NCBI GenBank assembly: GCA_032433765.1
Contig: JAVIAB010000092.1
Span: 68,678,160-68,742,159, forward strand
Direction of reading: 5' to 3'
Origin: Megaustenia siamemsis
Taxonomy: Eukaryota > Mollusca > Gastropoda > Stylommatophora > Ariophantidae
DNA length: 64,000 nt
The position numbers were made by a program, and so were the translations under genes. This document shows, in pieces, positions 22,404-33,947 of the stretch. Within the stretch, counting starts at the first letter, position 1, and each line of letters begins with the position of its first letter. The notes under the pieces are model-generated. The model saw only the letters and a program-made list of their open reading frames with translations. It did not search any database and was not told where the DNA came from.

Positions 22404-24679
22404 CTTCTGGAATGACACAGACAAGGCCTCCCAAATCGATTTTATTTTAACTAGAAGACATCAAAGGAGGGACATAACAGACTCAAGATCTATACCAAAT
22501 GCAATATTAGATACAGACCATAAGCCTGTTTTACTATGGCAGAAAAAATGGGTTAGGAAACTACAGATGACAAGACCTCAAGCACAAAGAATCGATCTAA
22601 AAGCAATAAAGAATGTAAACATACAGAAAGAAATAGAAGAATCCGTAACCAACAAATACCAAACCCGAATACAACCTACAAACATAGAAGAAGCATGGAA
22701 ACAGTTTAAAGAAGGTCTAATAGAGTCAACACAAGAGAAATGCGGTCTGAAAAATATAGGAAAGAGCAGAAAGAAACTTATAAGATGGTGGAATGAAGTA
22801 GTTAAATCAGCAGTGAAACACAAGAAAGAAAAGTATAAAACGTGGCAGAAGACAAAAACAACAGAAGACTACAATCACTATAGACAAGCCAGAAATGTTA
22901 GCAAAAAGATCCTAGAACAAACAAAAGCAGACTCATGGAAAGCATTTGGTGAAGAATTAGCAAAAACATGTAGAGAAGAACCCAGAGAATTTTTCAAAAG
23001 TGTAAAAGCAATGAGAGTAAGAAATAATGATTATAACCCAACCACTATAATAAACGACAAGAACGGTAGACCAATCAGCAGCAGGAAAAACATAATAATC
23101 AGATGGAGAGAATACTTTAAGGAACTATTAAACCAGGGAAATACAAACGGAAATACAGAGTTTAAACATAGGCAGTATGATAAACAGGAACCGAATATAC
23201 TTAAAGCAGAAGTAGAATGGGCTTTGAAGCAGAATAAAAAGAACAAAGCAGCTGGTATAGATGGAATAACAACAGAAATGCTACTAGCCTGTAAGGAAAC
23301 AGCTATAGATTGGCTTACTATCATATTCAATATGGCTTGGGAAGAAAGAAAAGTCCCAGACGACTGGCAAAAAGCTATCATTGTCCCATTTTGGAAAATA
23401 AAGGAAGTAAAAGGGAGTGTGAAATGTACAGAGGAATATCCCTATTGAGTCAAGTTGGTAAAATGTTTGCTAAAATATTAGAGAGGAGAGTAAGATACAT
23501 AATAGAACCTCAATTAAGTAATAATCAATTCGGATTCAGAAAAGGCAAAAGCTGTACTGATGCTATATTTACATTGAGACAACTATGTGAAAAAACAATA
23601 GAATATGACAGAAACCTAAATATAGTGTTTATAGATCAGGAAAAAGCGTTTGATCGTGTGGACAGGAACAAACTTTGGCAAACTTTAGAAACATACGGGG
23701 TAGCAGGACAACTACTAGAAAATATAATAGCACTATATAAAAACAGTCAAAGTGCCGTCAGAACATCGGAAGGTCTGTCAGAATGGTTTCAGGTTACAAC
23801 AGGAGTAAGACAAGGATGTGTCCTCTCACCACTCCTCTTCATCATATATATGGACAAAATAAATCAGGAAACAACCAACAACAAGGACAAATCATATAAT
23901 AACATAGAGGTAGAAAACTCCAACATCAATGAGCTACTCTTCGCAGATGACCAATGCCTAATATACGAGGATGAAAACCTGCTACAACAGCATTTAACAT
24001 CTCTAGATAAAAGCTGCACAAACTACAGTATGAAAATTAACACAGCAAAAACAGAGGCTATAAGAATAAGCAAATTAAGACACCCATTAAACATCAAGAT
24101 CAAAGACAAAGAAATAAAACAAGTAGAGGAATTCAAGTATTTAGGCACAATGTTCACAGAAGATGGAAAACTAGACAGAGAAATTGACATGAGAATACAA
24201 AAAGCAAATGCTGTCACATACCAGCTTTCACCATTGTTAAGACATCCAAACATTTCTATGCCAGCTAAACAACAAATGATAAATAGCATCTTCATACCAA
24301 CTTTGTGCTATGAAAGTCAAACATGGACCCTTTCTAAATCACATTTAAGAAAGATCAATACATGTGAGATGCGATGCTTGAGAAAAGTAACAAACAACAC
24401 AAGAAGAGATAGAATACCAAATGAAACCATAAGAAAAATGGTAGGAACAAAACCCTGCCAAGAATATATAGAACAACAACAACTTAAATGGTTTGGCCAC
24501 CTGGTCAGAATGAATCCTCACCTATCACCATCAAGGGCGTTCTTCTCGAGAATGCATGGAAAAAGACCAAGAGGAAGACCCAGAAGAAGATGGATAGATG
24601 CAGTGACAGAGACATGTAACAACAAAGGAAAATCACTAATTCAGACAGTTCGAGCAGCTCAAGAACGACAACTGATATA
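22404..24679 (+). pseudogene. LINE-C endonuclease C-terminus and reverse transcriptase
   Basis: Two overlapping frames cover the protein: endonuclease tail and RT N-terminus to about 23400, and RT core to C-terminus (to 24680). They join by a single frameshift near 23385-23412, just before the conserved EMYRGISLLS block. Motifs in order: TDHKPVL (endonuclease SDH-type histidine), NKAAGIDGIT, NQFGFRKGKSCTDAI, motif A VFIDQEKAFDRVD (about 23620-23661), TGVRQGCVLSPLLF (about 23799-23840), catalytic LLFADDQ (about 23934-23954), EEFKYLGTMF, FIPTLCYESQTWTL, WFGHLVRM and GRPRRRW. The catalytic FADD is intact. The apparent start at 22189 lies in the minisatellite and is not a real start. Confidence 0.92.
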
Positions 24680-24731
24680 ACCACGACACCTTTTAGGTAT
24701 CAGTGAAAGAGAAAAGAAGAAGAGAAAGAAG
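22404..24731 (+). mobile_element. LINE-C, 5'-truncated but nearly intact RT copy
   Basis: 2.3-kb non-LTR retrotransposon inside a 24-bp minisatellite. It starts in the endonuclease C-terminus (QIDFILTRR ... DTDHKPVL) and runs through a complete RT domain to a purine-rich tail. The array sequence actcttctactta lies at both flanks (22391-22403 and 24732-24744). Only one frame break is evident, so this is a young copy. A shorter copy of the same family lies at 14715-15010. RT would act in target-primed reverse transcription, but the 5' truncation has removed most of the endonuclease. Confidence 0.94.
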
Positions 24732-25725
24732 ACTCTTCTACTTAAATGATCAAATGTTCTTCTACTTATATTATAAATTGCTCTTCTACTTATATGATAA
24801 ATTGTTCTTCGACTTATATGATAAATTGTTCTTTGACTTATATGATAAACTACTCTTCTACTTATATGATAAATTTCTCTTCTACATATATGATAAATTG
24901 CTCTTTTACTTATATGATAAATTGCTCTTCTACTTATATGAAAAATTGCTCTTCTACTTATATGATAAATTGCTCTTTTACTTATATGATAAATTGCTCT
25001 TCTACTTATATGATAAATTGCTCTTCTACTTATACGATAAATTGCTCTTCTACTTATATGATAAATTGCTCTTCTACTTATACGATAAATTGCTTTTCTA
25101 CATATATGATAAATTGCTCTTCTACTTATATGATAAATTGCTCTTCTACTTATACGATAAATTGCTCTTCTACTTATATGATAAATTGCTCTTCTACTTA
25201 TACGATAAATTGCTCTTCTACTTATATGATAAATTGCTCTTCTACATATATGATAAATTGCTCTTCTACTTATATGATAAATTGCTCTTCTACTTATACG
25301 ATAAATTGCTCTTCTACATATATGATAAATTGCTCTTCTACTTATATGATAAATTGCTCTTTTACTTATATGATAAATTGTTCTTTTATTTATATGATAA
25401 ATTGCGTTCTACTTATATGATAAATTGCTCTTCTACTTATATGATACATTGCTCTTCTACTTATATGATAAATTGCTCTTCTACTTATATGATAAATTGC
25501 TCTTCTACTTATACGATAAATTGCTCTTCTACTTATATGATAAATTGCTCTTCTACTTATACGATAAATTGCTCTTCTACATATATGATAAATTGCTCTT
25601 CTACATATATGATAAATTGCTCATTTACTTATATGATAAATTACTCTTTTACTTATATGATAAATTGCTCATTTACTTATATGATAAATTGCTCTTTTAT
25701 TTATACAATAAATTCCGTTTTTACT
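24732..25725. repeat. 24-bp minisatellite, right part
   Basis: About 41 units of gataaattgctcttctactt plus atat. Frames open in two phases give LLFYLYDK and CSSTYMIN repeats (24703-25770 and 24746-25420). Units on this side mostly have attgctc, against attactc on the left of the LINE, so the two halves have diverged or derive from different parts of the original array. Confidence 0.95.
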
Positions 25726-27330
25726 AAAATGATCAAAGAACAAAGTTTTCGCGTAACCATTCACCCTTAAACTGACTTTGGTTGAGCGTTATGTTATGGT
25801 TTACAGCAATCTGTGATATCTGCTCCTTTCAGTCAACACATGAGACTTCAGCATTTGTAGGTCCGTATTGCTCTCCCTCTTTGATTCTCACTTGACTAGA
25901 CAGGTTACAAGTGGAGCTTCAGTTGGATCTTGATCGGCTGCGGATTACTGATATGACGTAAGCAGTCAATTTTTAACCGCTGACGCTTTTAGCCCAGCTA
26001 CTGCTGAGCTTTGCAAATGGTGAATGGGGGGAAAGATGCACAAATCCTCTTAGTATTGTTCATTCTGGATGGGCATATCTCAACAACTTATATAAATATT
26101 TCTGTTATTTGTTTCCCTATCAGGGACTAGCAAAACAGTTTATGCCGTTTTACAAGGCAGCAAAAACATCCCTCGTCTTATGTCATCCTTCCCTGAGTTT
26201 CTCAATTCTGGCACAAAACGTACACCTGTCCCAACAAATTGTTCGTGAAGTTAAGTTTGGTCCTTTATCGTCTCCGCTCTGGAGTTTGCTAAATAGCAGT
26301 TCTCGGGAGGATTGCTCCGTCCTATTTAAGGAATGAGAAGCTCGATGTATGAATTGGTAGCAGGTCATTTGTGACTGATTGCTAGCATCAGAGTCAGTCA
26401 ACCATAACTGACCAAGATCTTATTCGACTTCTAGGTTCTATGCGCAATAAACTAGAATACGAACAACTAAGTTTAGCCGAGTAAGTAATAATCGAATTAC
26501 TGAGATAACCACAGCTATTTTTAAAAAATTGTCATGACGAAGTTGAACAGTCGAACCGAAAGTCCAAATATCGCACACATTATACAGGGACAGCACTAAT
26601 TAACAAACAAAACAGGTAGCTCTGGACAATAAATTGAATCAGTACTTCCCGTCGCAACGTTTTGTCACTAGAAATAAGTGCATCAATGATCATTGCCAAT
26701 TTGTTATTCCAGAAAAGATAAATTTGCCGGCTGGTCATCGCGCACAATGTCTTCATTACTAGAGAATGGATTAACCCCAGCCCAAGAATTTATTTCTAGC
26801 CGACATTCTATTATAGTGTTCAATTTCATGTGCTTGCTGCTGTTGTTTGTGGATTTGTCCTAATATTAAAATATCTGTCTGTTTTCATAATGTAATCAAT
26901 GACTCAATAATAAATATGTGTTTGTGCTATTGTCTTCTCTCACAGGTATCACAGCTTGGCTGATGTAGACAGCAACAAATTATCTTCAATTGGTGAACGA
27001 TAAACGAAGAAAAAAGCAGAAGAAGAAGTAGTAGAAGAAGTAGGGGGAGGAGGATGAGGCGATGGAGAAAAAAATTCTTGTCAGTTTATGACCTTTTCTT
27101 CTGCAGCTTCCTTTGCTGTAAGTTGTGTCCATTATCTAAGTTGTTAACTCTCTTTCAAGGATACACCATCTACACAGCAGCACGAGAATGGTCAACATTT
27201 TTGTTTTGTTTTATATATAAAGGCGCAAATAAAAACAAAGGTAAAGAATGCCCCTTGACTCGGACTAACGGTCCCTACAATTCAAAACTACTATGTCCAA
27301 ATAATACTGTCTTCCATTAACCCAAATTAT
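25726..27330. other. Unassigned sequence
   Basis: No gene or repeat recognised in most of it. A polypurine tract (agaagaagtagtagaagaag) lies near 27010-27055. Opposed short frames at 26109-26336 and 26183-26401 have no motif. Confidence 0.4.
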
Positions 27331-27340
27331 GTCCCATTGA

Positions 27341-27603
27341 AAAAAAAAAAAAGTAAAGTACCCCTGTCACGCCAAGTGGCGTATAAGGAAATATGGTGTT
27401 AGTGACCCTATATTTTACAGACCTTCAGCACATGATTTTTGGGGTCATGTGGTCGGTATTACGCCCGTGCTGCTTTACTTTCCCAGAAAAAAATCCGGTA
27501 CCCATTTAAGGCTGGGTGAACCCAGAAGCCGTCGGTTGGGATCGAACCCTACCCCTTGTCCTTTGTAGTCCAGTTCACTAACCACTGAGCTATCGCGGCT
27601 CAG
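27341..27603 (-). mobile_element. SINE-1, full length, minus strand
   Basis: Complete SINE-1 read on the minus strand. B box (ggttcgatccc as its complement at about 27538-27548), A box tagctcagtgg near 27583-27593, and the T-rich 3' end appears as A13 followed by gtaaagtacccctg. Likely TSD gtcccattga / gttccattga (27331-27340 and 27604-27613, one mismatch). Confidence 0.9.
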
Positions 27604-27759
27604 GTTCCATTGACAGTATTTTAATTTTGTGCAGCATTTTATTTTTACCTTGATTTATACATTCAGACAAACTTTAAAAAAGAAAAAAATTGACAACAAA
27701 AGTTTATATTTGATGACAATAGGTACTGTACAATGTCACGTTATGTAATTATGCGAACA

Positions 27760-27930
27760 AAGCAAAAGTTTCTATTAATCCCTATGGTATTTATGGAAAA
27801 TATAGTGTTAGGATCCAAATACCTTTGGCGGAATTTATGGGTACTGTGGTCGATATTACGCCAGGCCGCTCAACTTTTTAGGTAACATTTTTGGAACTCA
27901 TTTTTAGAAGGAACGAGAACATCAAAGTCG
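27760..27930 (-). mobile_element. SINE-1, old degenerate copy
   Basis: aaatatagtgttaggatcc, then actgtggtcgatattacgcc and gccgctcaacttttta align with the SINE-1 body. Many substitutions, and the head is unrecognisable. Confidence 0.55.
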
Positions 27931-29319
27931 AGTCCTGGAGGAAAAAAAAGTCATCTTACGATCAAGATAAATACTTGAATTACTGACGTTTGCGCACTTC
28001 TAATGAGACCATACGATACAAACATAGTGACTGATTTGTGGCCAAATGCTTTTCTTTACAGAAATGAAATCATTGCGGACGAAAATAGCAAGCAATGCTA
28101 AAACCAAGATATACCGTCAGATTATATTGAAACCTCCTTTTCGGGTATTGAAATGATCACAAATTAATTAAGCGAATTAATGTTAAATCAAATACCTACT
28201 ATGTCGAACTTTGTGTGTGGGTGTGAGTGGTGGGGGGGGGGGGGGGGGTTCATTCTAAAGTATTTTGGTTTTTTATTGTTTGCCCGTAATCAATTAAAGA
28301 ATTCAATGACAACTTCGATAATAGCTTGCAAATGTAAGGTCATGACAAATCAAGATAGTAATTGTATAATTATTCGATTCCGTTTTGTTGTCACTTTTAC
28401 GGCAGAACTATTTAATTAAATTGATCTACTTTATTAAGTTATTTTAAGACCTCAAATGTTGCATATTTTAATCGCAAAATTCATCAACACAGGGATCACC
28501 TGCAGGAAGCGCACTGCCGAGGGAAGGCGGAAGAGATGATGACAATAGACAACATGACCGACAACGTGAAGAATAAAGAAACGTTGTTGTTGTCATTCAA
28601 GACTGTGCTTTTTTCCAGTATCTGACCAATGAAAAGTAAAAGGAAGAAAGATAAGAAAGAAACGTGAGGTCCCATTGTGGAAACATAATCTAAATATTGG
28701 TATACCCGAGTGTACAGCTACGCTATGTAATCCCCTTTATATACTCCATCTGAACTAAAGATTAAATCCACCAGTCAGTCTGATACGGTACTTTAGTAGC
28801 ATTATCTGGCGACAGTTTCCACAATTTCCCACTTAAAATAACTAAACCTTTATCACCTTAAATATCAGTTTTCCTTGGCAGTTCAATTCTTAAAGAACCT
28901 TCCCACTTAAGATGCATTTTCCGTTCTTATGCCAGGTTTTCTGTCTTTTTTTCCGTGATTATAAACAGAAGTTCAAAAGCCAAATAAAAAAATCGCCTTT
29001 GGCAATAATTTGCAATGCGCTTCACGACCCAAATTTCACTCTTATTGAAACTCTAATCGATCGTTTTCGTAGTAAGTGCCCTGAGAGAAAAGCTCTAATC
29101 TGGGGGGTCGTTCTCACTCTTCCAGGATGCGAATCGAAATGCCACGCGCCGGCTGTCTGAATTAAAGATTACCATAATCTAGCACAACTTGAGCAGCTAC
29201 CACCCCAGGCTTTTGTGCACTGGAGAGTGTAACTAGAAGTGAGATGGCCGGAATTACCATTGCCAGATTGTTACAGCGCTGGTTTACTGAGAGTTGGGAC
29301 ACCACCAGCTTCAGGGCTG
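27931..29319. other. Unassigned sequence with a 17-G run
   Basis: G17 at 28232-28248. The remainder is non-repetitive. The 28960-29290 part looks unique, with an 82-codon plus frame (28912-29160) without recognisable domain. Confidence 0.4.
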
Positions 29320-29638
29320 CCGAACGACTATTCTCAGAGAGAATCGGTACGAACTTGCTAAGGGTTTTGGGACATTGGTTGGAACAAAGCTAAACGAGTA
29401 ATTTATCTCAGAGAATCGGTACGGACTCGCTAAAAGTTGGAACATTGGCTGGTACACAGCTAAACGAGCAATTTATCTTGTAGAATCGGTACGGATTTGC
29501 TGAAAGTTGGTACATTTTTTGGTACAGAACTAAACGAGTAATTTAGCTCAGAGAATTGGTACGGACTTGCTAAAGGTTCGGACATTGGCTGGTACAAAGC
29601 TAAACGAACAATATATCTCAGACAATTTGTACGGACTT
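29320..29638. repeat. About 70-bp minisatellite, left part
   Basis: About four diverged units (agagaatcggtacggact, acattggctggtaca, gctaaacgagtaatttatct). They are recognisably the same unit as the 71-bp array after 31330 (cggacttactgaaggttg, acactggttggtacagg), so one ancestral array appears split by the SINE-3 insertion. Confidence 0.85.
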
Positions 29639-31329
29639 TGAGAGATGGGCGGAGACTGGGTGGTCTAGTGGTAGAGTAGCCTCTGTGCAAGAAGCTCCAG
29701 AGTTCGAATCCCACTCCAGACGATGGGGCTAGTGGTAGAGTAGCCTCTGTGCAAGAAGCCCCAGAGCTCGAATCCCACCACAGACGATGGGGCTAGTGGT
29801 AGAGTAGCCTCTGTGCAAGAAGCCCCAGAGTTCGAATCCCACCACAGACGATGGGTCTAGTGGTAGAGTAGCCTCTGTGCAAGAAGCCCCAGAGTTCGAA
29901 TCCCACCACAGACGATGGGTCTAGTGGTAGAGTAGCCTCTGTGCAAGAAGCCCCAGAGTTCGAATCCCACCACAGACGATGGGGCTAGTGGTAGAGTAGC
30001 CTCTGTGCAAGAAGCTCCAGAGTTCGAATCCCACCACAGACGATGGGGCTAGTGGTAGAGTAGCCTCTGTGCAAGAAGCTCCAGAGTTCGAATCCCACCA
30101 CAGACGATGGGGCTAGTGGTAGAGTAGCCTCTGTGCAAGAAGCCCCAGAGCTCGAATCCCACCACAGACGATGGGGCTAGTGGTAGAGTAGCCTCTGTGC
30201 AAGAAGCCCCAGAGTTCGAATCCCACCACAGACGATGGGTCTAGTGGTAGAGTAGCCTCTGTGCAAGAAGCCCCAGAGTTCGAATCCCACCACAGACGAT
30301 GGGTCTAGTGGTAGAGTAGCCTCTGTGCAAGAAGCCCCAGAGTTCGAATCCCACCACAGACGATGGGGCTAGTGGTAGAGTAGCCTCTGTGCAAGAAGCT
30401 CCAGAGTTCGAATCCCACCACAGACGATGGGGCTAGTGGTAGAGTAGCCTCTGTGCAAGAAGCTCCAGAGTTCGAATCCCACCACAGACGATGGGGCTAG
30501 TGGTAGAGTAGCCTCTGTGCAAGAAGCCCCAGAGCTCGAATCCCACCACAGACGATGGGGCTAGTGGTAGAGTAGCCTCTGTGCAAGAAGCCCCAGAGTT
30601 CGAATCCCACCACAGACGATGGGTCTAGTGGTAGAGTAGCCTCTGTGCAAGAAGCCCCAGAGTTCGAATCCCACCACAGACGATGGGTCTAGTGGTAGAG
30701 TAGCCTCTGTGCAAGAAGCCCCAGAGTTCGAATCCCACCACAGACGATGGGTCTAGTGGTAGAGTAGCCTCTGTGCAAGAAGCTCCAGAGTTCGAATCCC
30801 ACCACAGACGATGGGTCTAGTGGTAGAGTTGCCTCTGTGCAAGAAGCCCCAGAGTTCGAATCCCACCACAGACGATGGGGCTAGTGGTAGAGTAGCCTCT
30901 GTGCAAGAAGCTCCAGAGTTCGAATCCCACCACAGACGATGGGTCTAGTGGTAGAGTAGCCTCTGTGCAAGAAGCCCCAGAGTTCGAATCCCACCACAGA
31001 CGATGGAAATTTTTCTCTTAGAATCCGTGGTTACTCCGTGGCTTAACCTCCCTTGGTCTCTGTCTAGTCTGATTCCATGCACAGCCCTCAGAGATAAATG
31101 TAACAAAACAAGAGGTCTGGTGTGTAATCTGCGCACGTTAAAGAAACCTTGATAGTTAATAGTTAAAAAAGTAGATAAAAACGGCCGCTGTCCGGGCAAA
31201 TATTATTAAATGAAAACTCTACACATGCCAACCTATATATCGGGCCGGACGACGTAGATAACGCAGCTTGTTAGTAATTCAGAACACAAGGTATCAGTAA
31301 CCGGTGATAGTGCGGTAGAAGAAGAGGTG
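29639..31329 (+). mobile_element. SINE-3 with 21 tandem tRNA-like heads
   Basis: The element begins ggcggagactgggtggtctag, continues as 21 tRNA-like 64-bp heads, then has the SINE-3 body (gcacgttaaagaaacctt, ggccgctgtccgggcaaa at about 31133-31200), which matches 35914-36382 and 37775-38175. Those two copies have a single head. Flanks gtacggactt..tgagag occur on both sides (29629-29644 and 31330-31347, 2-bp indel), consistent with insertion into the 70-bp minisatellite. Confidence 0.85.
29658..31001 (+). repeat. 64-bp tRNA-head array with 384-bp higher-order period
   Basis: One divergent unit (29658-29721), then exactly 20 units of 64 bp with no indel (29722-31001). Each has A-box-like ctagtggtagagtag and B-box-like agttcgaatccc, resembling a tRNA-Gly-type gene without a paired acceptor stem. 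Three variable sites (gggg/gggt, gctcc/gcccc, gctcg/gttcg) repeat in a six-unit order: units 1-6, 7-12 and 13-16 show the same pattern, giving a 384-bp higher-order repeat. A Pol III internal promoter in every unit is possible, but transcription is not shown. Confidence 0.93.
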
Positions 31330-32640
31330 GTACGGACTTATTGAGAGTTTGGAAACGATACGTTCTAGACATAACGAGAAACGTATCTCAAGGAACCAAC
31401 AGCGGACTTACTGAAGGTTGAAACACTGGTTGGTACAGAACATAACGAGAAACATATCTCAAGGAACCAACAGCGGACTTACTGAAGGTTGAAACACTGG
31501 TTGGTACAGGACATAACGAGAACCATATCTCAAGGAGCCAACAGCGGACTTACTGAAGGTTGAAACACTGGTTGGTACAGGAAATAACGAGAACCATATC
31601 TCAAGGAGCCAACAGCGGACTTGCTGAGGGTTGAAACACTGGTTGGTACAAGACATAACGAGAAACATATCTCAAGGAACCAACAGCGGACTTACTGAGG
31701 TTGAAACACTGGTTGGTACAGGACATAACGAAAAACATATCTCAAAGATCCAACTGCGGACTTATTGAGGTTTGAAACACTGGTTGGTACAGGACATAAC
31801 GAAAAACATATCTCAAAGATCCAACTGCGGACTTATTGAGGTTTGAAACACTGGTTGGTACAGGGCATAACGAAAAACATATCTCAAGGAACCAACAGCG
31901 GACTTATTGAGGTTTGAAACACTGGTTGGTACAGGACATAACGAAAAACATATCTCAAAGAACCAACTGCGGACTTACTGAAGGTTGAAACACTGGTCGG
32001 TACAGGACATAACGAAAAACATATCTCAAAGAACCAACTGCGGACTTACTGAAGGTTGAAACACTGGTTGGTACAGGAAATAACGAGAAACATATCTCAA
32101 AGAACCAACTGCGGACTTACTGAAGGTTGAAACACTGGTCGGTACAGGACATAACGAAAAACATATCTCAAGGAACCAACAGCGGACTTATTGAGGTTTG
32201 AAACACTGGTTGGTACAGGACATAACGAAAAACATATCTCAAAGAATCAACTGCGGACTTACTGAAGGTTGAAACACTGGTTGGTACAGGACATAACGAA
32301 AAACATATCTCAAGGAACCAACAGCGGACTTACTGAGAGTTGAAACACTGGTTGGTACAGGACATAACGAGAAACATATCTCAAGGAGCCAACAGCGGAC
32401 TTACTGAAGGTTGAAACACTGGTTGGTACAGGACATAGCGAGAAACATATCTCAAGGAGCCAACAGCGGACTTACTGAAGGTTGAATCACTGGTTGGTAC
32501 AGGACATAGCGAGAAACATATCTCAAGGAGCCAACAGCGGACTTACTGAAGGTTGAAACACTGGTTGGTACAGGACATAGCGAGAAACATATTTCAAAAA
32601 ACCAAAGCAGACTTAATGAAAGTTTGGATACATAAATAAA
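31330..32640. repeat. 71-bp minisatellite, right part
   Basis: About 18 units containing caacagcggacttactgaag, gaaacactggttggtacagg and cataacgagaaacatatctc. Same ancestry as 29320-29638. Confidence 0.93.
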
Positions 32641-32697
32641 CGATGAAATCATCTCAGCGATTTCTTACATTTACAAATGGTTACTAGCAATCTACTG

Positions 32698-33039
32698 TAG
32701 TGGTGGTTTAGGTTGACCGAGGGTCAGATTATAAGCCAAGGTCAGGACCAGAGGGCCAAATTCAGAATATCGTCAAAAATTACAAGATGTGATTTAATAA
32801 CAAATAATAATGCTTGTATGCTATCACGTGGCATTGACAGCAAAGCAACTTTGCAGCGACAACTTTAAGCAAAACCTTTGATTATTATTGGCATCAATAG
32901 TTTCGTTTTTTTTAAACCTACTTGGACTTTGGTTTTTATTTATAGACATTTAATACAATAGTTTCTGTGGATACTTCAATGGCCGAAAAAAAAACAGATT
33001 GCCGGATCTGGCCCGCGGGCCTTCATTTGACCACCACTG
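32698..33039. mobile_element. hAT-like non-autonomous DNA transposon
   Basis: The left end tagtggtggtttaggttgac and right end cttcatttgaccaccactg are imperfect inverted repeats, followed inward by ccgagggtcagatt and atctggcccgcgggcc. 8-bp flanks atctactg (32690-32697) and atctactc (33040-33047) differ at one base, as expected for the 8-bp duplication of hAT elements. The 342-bp element has no coding sequence. It sits beside the SINE-4 head. Confidence 0.7.
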
Positions 33040-33240
33040 ATCTACTCGCTCAGTGGTATCACACTGTGCCACTGAGTACGGGTTCGATCCTGCTTTGGTC
33101 CATATTTTTTTCTGTTGTTGATTATTTGTCAATTTGTCCGAGTGCTGTTAACACACCTCTTCCTCTGAATTGATTCGCTGGTTATCGCCTCGGAAGTTTC
33201 CCTCTATAATAATATTCATTTATTATTATTTGTCTCCAGT
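33040..33240 (+). mobile_element. SINE-4, copy 1
   Basis: tRNA-like head with cgctcagtggtatcac and gggttcgatcctg, then ctttggtccatatttttttc, ttgattatttgtcaattt and acctcttcctctgaattg. The end part cggaagtttccctctataat matches the complement of the 41-bp unit at 21351. Confidence 0.75.
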
Positions 33241-33460
33241 CTAAACCACTGGAAACTACTATTCGTGCTGTTTCGTCCTAAATGTTTCTCTGCAACGCGA
33301 GTATTCAGCCCTACCCTATCCGGGAGATACTTGTCTTAACAGGAAAAAATACAGATACACTATGTATTTCCGAGCTGTGATCGCAACCTTATGCTATAGT
33401 CGTGAGAACACCTGCGCGAAAGACATTGCCTACGAAGCTAATTTTTTTAGTTAGCTGAGT

Positions 33461-33523
33461 GGCAGTGTTCCCTAGCGTTTGGCTTTTCGTGGCAGTGTTC
33501 CCTAGCGTTTGGCTTTTTGTGGC
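33461..33523. repeat. 30-bp direct duplication
   Basis: gtggcagtgttccctagcg plus tttggctttt occurs twice in tandem just upstream of the second SINE-4 B box. Confidence 0.9.
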
Positions 33524-33655
33524 AAGGCGCTGTACCACTGAGTACGGGTTCGATTCTGCTTTGGTCCATATTTTTTTTCTGTTGTTGATTATTTGTCAAT
33601 TTTTCCGAGTGCTGTAAACATACCTCTTCCTCTGAATTATTTGCTGATATCACAC
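33515..33655 (+). mobile_element. SINE-4, copy 2 (partial)
   Basis: Shares ccactgagtacgggttcgat, ctttggtccatatttttttt and acctcttcctctgaatt with 33040-33240. The A-box side is altered by the adjacent 30-bp duplication. Confidence 0.75.
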
Positions 33656-33947
33656 CACACGATTGGTTCTTTAGTCACAGTTTTAATTCTTTTCTTTTAA
33701 AAAAAGCAGTGTTTATATTTTGTTTACAGGGTCTGCTAATATATAGTATTATGTTTATTGGAGGAGGTGAAACAGTTATTCCAACGTATATAATGTTTGG
33801 GAACTTTGGTAAAGATGAAGTGTTTAACCTTGATGAATCATGTAACCAGCATTTATTTTTTAATATATCATTTACGTTGCAGCAACATCATTCCGGCTAA
33901 TCGGATTATATAGTTTCTTAACACAGCTGAAAAGCAATTCATAATTA
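33656..33947. other. Nothing recognised
   Basis: A 63-codon frame (33709-33900) follows an acceptor-like tattttgtttacag, but has no domain and no supporting exon. Not called as a gene. Confidence 0.35.

Noticed and set aside
22189..23448. 419-codon gene starting in the minisatellite
   Set aside because: The first 70 or so codons are minisatellite and the rest is LINE-C endonuclease/RT. The start is fortuitous.
24703..25770. 355-codon frame with a tyrosine/leucine-rich 8-residue repeat
   Set aside because: It begins in the LINE-C tail and continues in the 24-bp minisatellite. It exists because 24 is divisible by three, and an alternative frame is equally open.
28232..28248. G-quadruplex or telomere-like signal
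   Set aside because: A simple G17 homopolymer without the spaced G-tract pattern of telomeres. No telomeric repeat found in the window.
29658..31001. Cluster of 21 real tRNA genes
   Set aside because: The units have A/B-box-like sequences and a TPsiC-like arm, but no convincing acceptor stem or anticodon arm, and they run into a SINE body.
29658..31001. CRISPR array
   Set aside because: Regular 64-bp units have no unique spacers. The whole unit is conserved and the DNA is eukaryotic.
33709..33900. Possible exon after an acceptor-like tttacag
   Set aside because: A single weak splice-like signal, a short frame, no domain and no partner exon.
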